Shown here in pieces: positions 58,638-64,000 of a stretch of 64,000 nucleotides of DNA (the stretch's first letter is position 1; each line of letters opens with the position of its first letter). The translations under genes were made by a program, and so were the position numbers. The stretch lies in contig NC_079510.1 of assembly GCF_030052815.1 (NCBI RefSeq), positions 7,081,375 to 7,145,374 of the forward strand, written 5' to 3'. This stretch comes from Hevea brasiliensis. Taxonomy: Eukaryota > Streptophyta > Magnoliopsida > Malpighiales > Euphorbiaceae. The notes below the pieces were generated by a model that saw nothing but the letters and a program-made list of their open reading frames with translations, searched no databases and was not told where the DNA came from.

Positions 58638-59215
58638 GAATGATTTCAATTCTATCTAAAATAATTTGTCATTTTTTTAAAATTAATGAAATAATTTAAC
58701 TAAAATTTAAATGGTAAAGATTAATTTATAAATTTTATTAAATCTCATAATTTAAATTATTTAATTTTAAAAATATAAAAAATTAAGTTATAAATTTTGT
58801 CAAATTTTAAAAACTAAATTGTAATTTACCTAAATAATAATTATAATAATAATAGGCAGCGGGAGGAGAGGAATTTTTTATTTTAATGATCATAGGTGCT
58901 TTATTTATAAATTAATTTATCAAATAATATATTATATTATTATTATTATTTAATTTTAAAATATTTTAATATTATTTTTAATCATTTTAATAATTATTAT
59001 GCTTATAAGAGTAAATATATCAATTGCTTATTAATAATTATAGGCACTTTAATAAATCACAATTATTTAAAATTTTAAATAATTATAAACTTAAATTAAT
59101 TTATAAGTATTATGTATTTATAATTTAATTTTTATAAGCAGGCTAAATGCCCTTCAAATATAAACACATTATATTAAGTGGGACCTATTTATTTAATAAG
59201 TTGGTCTCACAACAC

Positions 59216-59218
<3 letters not shown>
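58638..59218. other. AT-rich upstream region of the PLR-like gene
   Basis: Very AT-rich with no ORF. It would contain the promoter of the PLR-like gene. No single convincing TATA box can be picked out because of the base composition. Confidence 0.5.

Positions 59219-59251
<33 letters not shown>
59219..59251. repeat. (TA)n microsatellite in the PLR-like promoter/5' leader
   Basis: About 16 TA units end 78 bp before the PLR-like ATG, so the tract lies in the core promoter or 5' leader. Confidence 0.93.
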
Positions 59252-59255
<4 letters not shown>

Positions 59256-59329
59256 GTAGGAAAGAAGTGAATTCTTTACCAAAATCTCTCTGTATCTCTG
59301 TCTCTCTCGAGAAAACCAAAGGAAAAATC

Positions 59330-59659
59330 ATGGAAAAGAGCAAAGTTCTTGTTGTTGGGGCTACTGGGTATGTGGGAAGGAGGATTGTGAAAGCAAGCTT
59401 AGAACAAGGTCACAAAACGTATGTCGTTCAGCGCCCTGAGATAGGACTTGATATTGAAAAGCTTCAAATGCTACTGCCGTTTAAGAAGCAAGGAGCTCAT
59501 CTGGTTAAAGCCTCATTTTCTGATCATAAAAGCTTAGTAGAAGCTGTGAAGAAGGTTGATGTTGTCATCTGTACCATCTCTGGTGTTCATTTTCGATCCC
59601 ATAACCTTCTCATGCAGCTCAAACTTGTTGAAGCCATCAAAGAAGCAGGAAATGTTAAG
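59330..59659 (+). CDS. PLR: Pinoresinol-lariciresinol reductase-like gene, exon 1 only
   Basis: 110 codons from ATG 59330 (MEKSKVLVVGATGYVGRR) to GNVK, ending at a splice donor AAG/GTACTA. Seen: NADPH-binding GATGYVG motif at residues 10-16, VVQRPEIGLDIEKLQ, and the SGVHFRSHN segment, which points to PLR more than to isoflavone or phenylcoumaran benzylic ether reductases. PLRs (about 312 residues) reduce pinoresinol to lariciresinol and then secoisolariciresinol in cytosolic lignan synthesis. The exon is intact. An upstream in-frame GTG at 59267 is not a plausible start. Exon 2 (normally RFLPSEFG) and the catalytic Lys were not found before 64000, so the gene has either a very long first intron containing the LINE or is truncated. 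Confidence 0.85.
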
Positions 59660-61477
59660 GTACTATACTTTTTTCTTCTTCCCTTTTTATTTTTTTTTCC
59701 TGTTTTTTTTCTCTCTTAAATCATTGTTTTTTGGGAAAAAGATAACATAAGCCGATATAGCTGAATAAGTCCAAAATTATGTTTTGAATCAAATAATTAA
59801 GACTTTGTACTTTTTATGAAGACTAAATAAATTTATGCTGAATAAAATATTATTTTTTAATTTTTAAATAATAAAATATTAAAAATAATAATTTTAATAT
59901 TAAATAATTTTTGTTTACCATATTTTCTTTTAATTTTTTTAATTTTATTTTAATTAAAACTTATAAATAATTTTTAATATGCAAAATTAAGAAAAATTAA
60001 TATTTTATTATGTGTAAACTTATTTAGCCTTAATTAAAAACACATTAATTTATTAAGTTCAAAACTTAATTTTAAACTTATTTAATTCTATATTAAAAGT
60101 TTAGAGATTTATTTAGTGTTTTTTATTTTTTATTTATTGAAATTAATGTATAGTGAGTTATCATTCAATGGTATTTAATACATCATGATGAACAATAATT
60201 ATTATATGCACATCAATTTAAACTCATTATATAATTTTTTTTTTAATTTTTTTTATCTTTCCTATAATGGAAACTTTAATTCCTTCGTATCTGGCTTGAT
60301 TTACTCTCGGCTCCTTCTTCAAATTGGTTAATTTTTTCCTTTCTAATTTTACTAGGAATACGATATGCGCATTGTATTTAAGGGGAAAAAAAAAGAAAAA
60401 CAATATTAAACACAACTATTTCTTTTTAGTTTTCATATATAATTACTTTTAATGGTGTCAAAAATATGACTTAATTTCATAGATTTTTAGATTCATTTAT
60501 TTTATAGAAAATATTTTTTTAAAAATATTAAAAATATTTTCTATATTTTTTAAATATTTGAAATATTCAGAAAAATGAATCAACAGAAAATTAAGTAATT
60601 TTTTAAAAAATTAATTTTATTTTTTTAAAAGAGAAAGTTATTTTTCATTTTTTAAGTTTTGATAATCTTATTAAAATATAAAAATATGTATATAAATATA
60701 AAATGAACACATATCATTGATTTGATATTATAACCAAATAAAAATATTTTTTTTTAAAAGTACTTTACACGGAACAAACAGAATATTCATTCAACTTTTA
60801 TAATATCTAATTTATTTTTTATTATTTGAGAAGTTATATATTTTTAAAATCATAATTTTTTTTATTATGAAGTAAAAAAGTATAACAATTATTAAAATTT
60901 TAAAATCATTATAAAATTATTTTATGTTATTTTTTGAATTAATCATTTCATTAAATTTTGATCAAATTAATATGTGACACCACTATTTACAATATTAAAA
61001 AAAAATAAACTGTTGAAAATTTTATAAATTTTTTATAAATTAATTTAACTATATATTGCACTAATTTATGGGAAAAAAAATTCAATTACTCTCAAATGAT
61101 TATAAATTCAATAGTTAATATGTTCATCAATTTTATATACTAATACAATTATAAGGGATAAAAAAAAAACCAATCAAACAATATAATTTAAATAATTAGC
61201 ACGTGCAAGGCACCAAACCTTATGCTTCAATGTGCTATACTTCCCCCAAAAGACAACGTTTCCTATTGTCTTTGTTTCTTCAAACCCTAGAATTTTCGCA
61301 ACTGGCTGCCAACACCATAAGCGACAAACTTTTTATTACTAATATATAAATAAATATAATACACCAATAATTGTAATTTTTTTTTGGAACTGCCCAATAA
61401 TTGTAATCTTGATCAATATAATAAAATACATATATTATTAAAATTAAATCATTCATACAAAATACTTAATATTTATA
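59660..61477 (+). other. Intron 1 of the PLR-like gene or post-truncation sequence, no exon seen
   Basis: Begins GTACTATAC and a T-rich tract typical of plant introns, then is strongly AT-rich. A palindromic A/T patch at 60490-60660 resembles 42540-42680. A less AT-rich patch at 61200-61330 shows no PLR homology. Confidence 0.5.
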
Positions 61478-61502
61478 ACAACTCAACTCAACTCAACTCA
61501 AC
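61478..61502 (-). repeat. (TTGAG)n tail of the RTE LINE
   Basis: Four to five TTGAG units (CTCAA on the + strand) at the 3' terminus of the LINE. Confidence 0.88.
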
Positions 61503-61542
61503 TAAGCCTTTATCCCAAAAATTTGGGGTCGGTTATATGGAT

Positions 61543-62010
61543 TTATTTTTTCCACTCTGAACGATTTTGAGTTAAATCCTCAGAAATGTGTAATGCTTCT
61601 AAGTCACGTTGTACTACTCTCCTCCAAGTCAATTTAGGTCTACCCATTTTTTTCTTTCTATCCTCTAACCTAATGTGCTCTACTTGTCTAACTGGAGCCT
61701 CCGCATGTCTACGCTTCACATGACCAAACCACCTCAATCTCCCTTCTCTCAACTTATCTTCAATTGACACCACTCCTACCTTTTCTCTAATACTCTCATT
61801 ACGGACTTTATCTAGTCTAGTATGGCCACTCATCCACCTTAACATTATCATCTCTGCAACTCTTATCTTAGATGCATACGACTCTTTCAGTGCCCAACAC
61901 TCACTACCATATAACATAGCCGGTCGTATGGCTGTACGGTAAAATTTTCCTTTCAATTTATTGGGAATCTTACGATCACATAAAACTCCCGTGGCACGTC
62001 TCCACTTCAA
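61543..62010 (-). pseudogene. RTE LINE C-terminal domain
   Basis: A 155-codon frame with [39 protein letters not shown] and [10 protein letters not shown], the conserved post-RT domain of plant RTE LINEs, including a late-position C/H-type motif (GHVKRRH). It overlaps the RT frame end (62007) in a different frame, so a frameshift separates them; in intact elements they form one protein. There is no stop inside the domain. Confidence 0.88.
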
Positions 62011-63125
62011 CCATCCGGCTTTAATCCTATGACTAACATCTCCTCACATCCCCCATCTACTTGAAGGACTGAGCCTAGATATTTAAAGTGATTACTTTGG
62101 AACAGTACCACTCCATTCAAACTAACTCCTTCCCTATCACCAGTTTGGCCTTCACTGAACTTGCAATGCATGTATTCTGTCTTCGTTCTACTTAACTTAA
62201 AACCCTTTGACTCTAGAGTACTTCTCCAAAGTTCTAACTTCCTATTGACTCCTTCTCGTGTCTCATCTATCAGAATAATATCATCCGCAAACATCATGCA
62301 CCAAGGAATACTCTCTTGTATATGTTTCGTCAGTTCATCTAAAACTAATGTAAAAAGGTAAGGGCTTATGGCTGATCCTTGGTGTAATCCAATTGAGATA
62401 AGAAAATCTCTTGTGTCCCCTCCCACTGTGCGCACAATAGTAGTTGCTCCTTCATACATATCTTTCAATACTTGTATGTACCTAATAGATACCCTCTTTT
62501 GTTCTAACACATTCCATAAGAACTCTCTTGAAACACTATCATAAGCCTTCTCCAAATCAATAAAAACCATGTGTAGATCTTTTTTCACATCTCTATATTT
62601 CTCCATCAAGCTTCTAATAAGAAAGATCGCTTCCATAGTTGAACGACCGGGCATGAAACCAAATTGATTGAGAGAGATAGAAGTATCATGACGTAGTCGA
62701 TGCTCCACAACTCTCTCCCACAACTTCATAGTATGACTCATGAGTTTAATTCCCCTATAGTTTGAGCAACTCTGTATGTCTCCCTTATTTTTAAAAATAG
62801 GTACTAAAATACTCTTCCTCCATTCATCAGGCATTTTCTTTGAGTTTAGAATCTTATTAAATAATTTAGTTAACCATGCCACTCCCATATCTCCCAAATA
62901 CTTCCACACTTCAATTGGTATTTCATCGGGTCCACAGGCTTTACCCACTTTCATTCTCTTAAGTGCTTCCTTTACTTCTAAAGATCGAATCCTTCTAGTA
63001 TAATTTACATTCTTTTCTATTGTTCTATAATATATATTCACGCTATTACCATTTTGACTATTATTAAAGAGATCATTAAAATAATTTCTCCATCTTTCTT
63101 TAATGTCCTCATCTTTCACCAACAC
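62007..63125 (-). pseudogene. RTE LINE reverse transcriptase
   Basis: A 372-codon open stretch: MKVGKACGPDEIPIEVWKYL, SNYRGIKLMSHTMKLWERVV, FGFMPGRSTMEAIFLIR, VFIDLEKAYDSVSREFLW, LHQGSAISPYLFTLVLDEL and the catalytic FADD (MMFADDIILIDETREGVNRK). Non-LTR RT primes on nicked target DNA. The catalytic FADD is intact. It is linked upstream without a stop-free join to the endonuclease frame, and a frameshift at its end leads to the C-terminal domain. Confidence 0.93.
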
Positions 63126-64000
63126 TTTTCCTTCTTTATCCTTAATGCACCTAACTTGATTGAGATCTTGACATTTCCTTTCTCTACTCCTTGCTAATCT
63201 ATAAATATCTTTCTCCCCTTCTTTAGTTCCAAGTTTCTTATATAACTTTTCAAAGGCCTATGCTCTTGCTTGACTAACTGCCTTTTTTGCCTCTTTCTTT
63301 GCTATCTTGTACTGTTTATATGCCTCATTATTATCACATTTAGGTAATTTCTTATACCATTCCCTTTTTCTCTTCACTGCCTTTTGTACTTTCTCATTCC
63401 ACCACCATCTCTCTTTTGAGGGTGGTCCATGTCCTTTAGACTCTCCAAGTACTTTTCTAGCTACTTCTCTAATCTTTGATGCCAGCTGTATCTACATATC
63501 ATTGACCTCCATATCTACCTTCCATACTTCGGACTCGAGAAGCTCATTTTTGAACTTCACTTGCTTTACTCCTTTGAACTCCCACCACTTTGTTCGAGCT
63601 ACACTATTTCTTCTGACCTTACTTAAATTGTTCCTAAACTTGACGTCCAAGACCACCAACCTATGTTAACTTGTTAAAGCCTCTCCTGGAATGACCTTGC
63701 AATCCTTGCATAGAGCTCTATTTGTCTTTCTGGTTAAGAGGAAGTCGATTTGGCTTCTATGTTGCCCACTTTTGAAAGTCACTAAATGTGACTCTCTTTT
63801 TATAAAGTAGGTATTTGCTAGTAGTAGGTCGTATGCAATAGCAAAATCCAGGGTGCTTTTTCCCTCCTCATTTCGACTGCCAAAACCAAAACCTCCATGA
63901 ACATTCTCATAACCTTACCTATCACTTCCTACATGTCCATTCAAATCTCCACCAATGAAAACATTCTCTTCATTCGGTATGCTTTGCATTAAATCATCCA
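63126..64000 (-). pseudogene. RTE LINE endonuclease (APE-type), partial, and linker
   Basis: Minus strand from 64000 reads NVFIGGDLNGHVGSDR, then GGFGFGSRNEEGKSTLDFA, HRSQIDFLLTRKTNRALCKD and later RWWWNEKVQKAVKRKREWYK, typical of plant RTE endonuclease and its linker to RT. In-frame stops occur at about 63915, 63665, 63495 and 63257. The N-terminal part is outside the window. Confidence 0.88.

Larger units (their letters stand above)
61478..64000 (-). mobile_element. RTE-type LINE, 3' part (continues past window)
   Basis: On the minus strand, endonuclease, RT and C-terminal domain are followed by TTGGGATAAAGGCTTAG and a (TTGAG)n tail ending at about 61478. Plant RTE LINEs end in such short simple repeats, not poly(A). 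It lies about 1.8 kb downstream of the PLR exon in the opposite orientation. No target duplication can be checked because the 5' end is outside the window. Confidence 0.9.

Noticed and set aside
59267..59329. 21-codon N-terminal extension of the PLR-like exon
   Set aside because: It starts at GTG, and the family start is the ATG at 59330.
61200..61330. Candidate PLR exon 2
   Set aside because: No frame encodes the expected RFLPSEFG-type sequence.
62161..63669. Plus-strand ORFs across the LINE
   Set aside because: They are antisense shadows of the RTE RT and endonuclease.

Overview
This is plant nuclear DNA, almost entirely transposable-element sequence. The one recognisable host coding piece is a first exon (59330-59659) of a pinoresinol-lariciresinol reductase-like gene, with a plant-type splice donor. 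Together with Tat/Ogre, Athila-like, Tekay-like and Reina-like Ty3/gypsy elements, a Ty1/copia element, an RTE-type LINE and an endogenous caulimovirid, this points to a core eudicot. A Malpighiales/Euphorbiaceae-like genome is a guess only. No bacterial features are present.

Layout. 1-20254: right-hand part of a large Tat/Ogre-type gypsy element on the + strand, with pol, a repeat-rich 3' region, a ~2 kb hairpin tandem array, a polypurine tract and a long 3' LTR that carries antisense ORFs. Two solo LTRs are inserted in it (887-4295 and 15254-19204). 20255-40697: a minus-strand Tekay-like chromovirus split in two, with INT/RNaseH/RT on the left and PR/gag/LTR on the right. Between them lies an Athila-like minus-strand element, itself invaded by a full-length Ty1/copia element (22495-32478) and a third solo LTR (32577-36345). 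40698-42050: the 3' end of a Reina-like gypsy element on the + strand. 43086-52166: an endogenous pararetrovirus bounded on both sides by long (TA)n tracts and cut by a fourth solo LTR (47248-50727). 53237-54142: a minus-strand Reina-like pol fragment, abutted by a fifth related but truncated LTR (54143 to about 57330). 57330-59329: AT-rich DNA leading to the PLR-like exon. 61478-64000: a minus-strand RTE LINE with a (TTGAG)n tail.

Five insertions (four solo LTRs and the copia element) have exact 5-bp target-site duplications with TG...CA type ends, so the nesting order can be read directly. Every TE pol gene is broken by stops or frameshifts. The related long LTRs (3.4-4.0 kb) share an ordered internal architecture: a splice-donor-like site, a degenerate ~200-bp periodic repeat, a conserved hairpin and, in three copies, an acceptor plus mini-exon about 1270 bp downstream of the donor. 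That shared structure, the hairpin array, the antisense unit in the Tat LTR and the TA-bounded pararetrovirus are the least ordinary features of the window.
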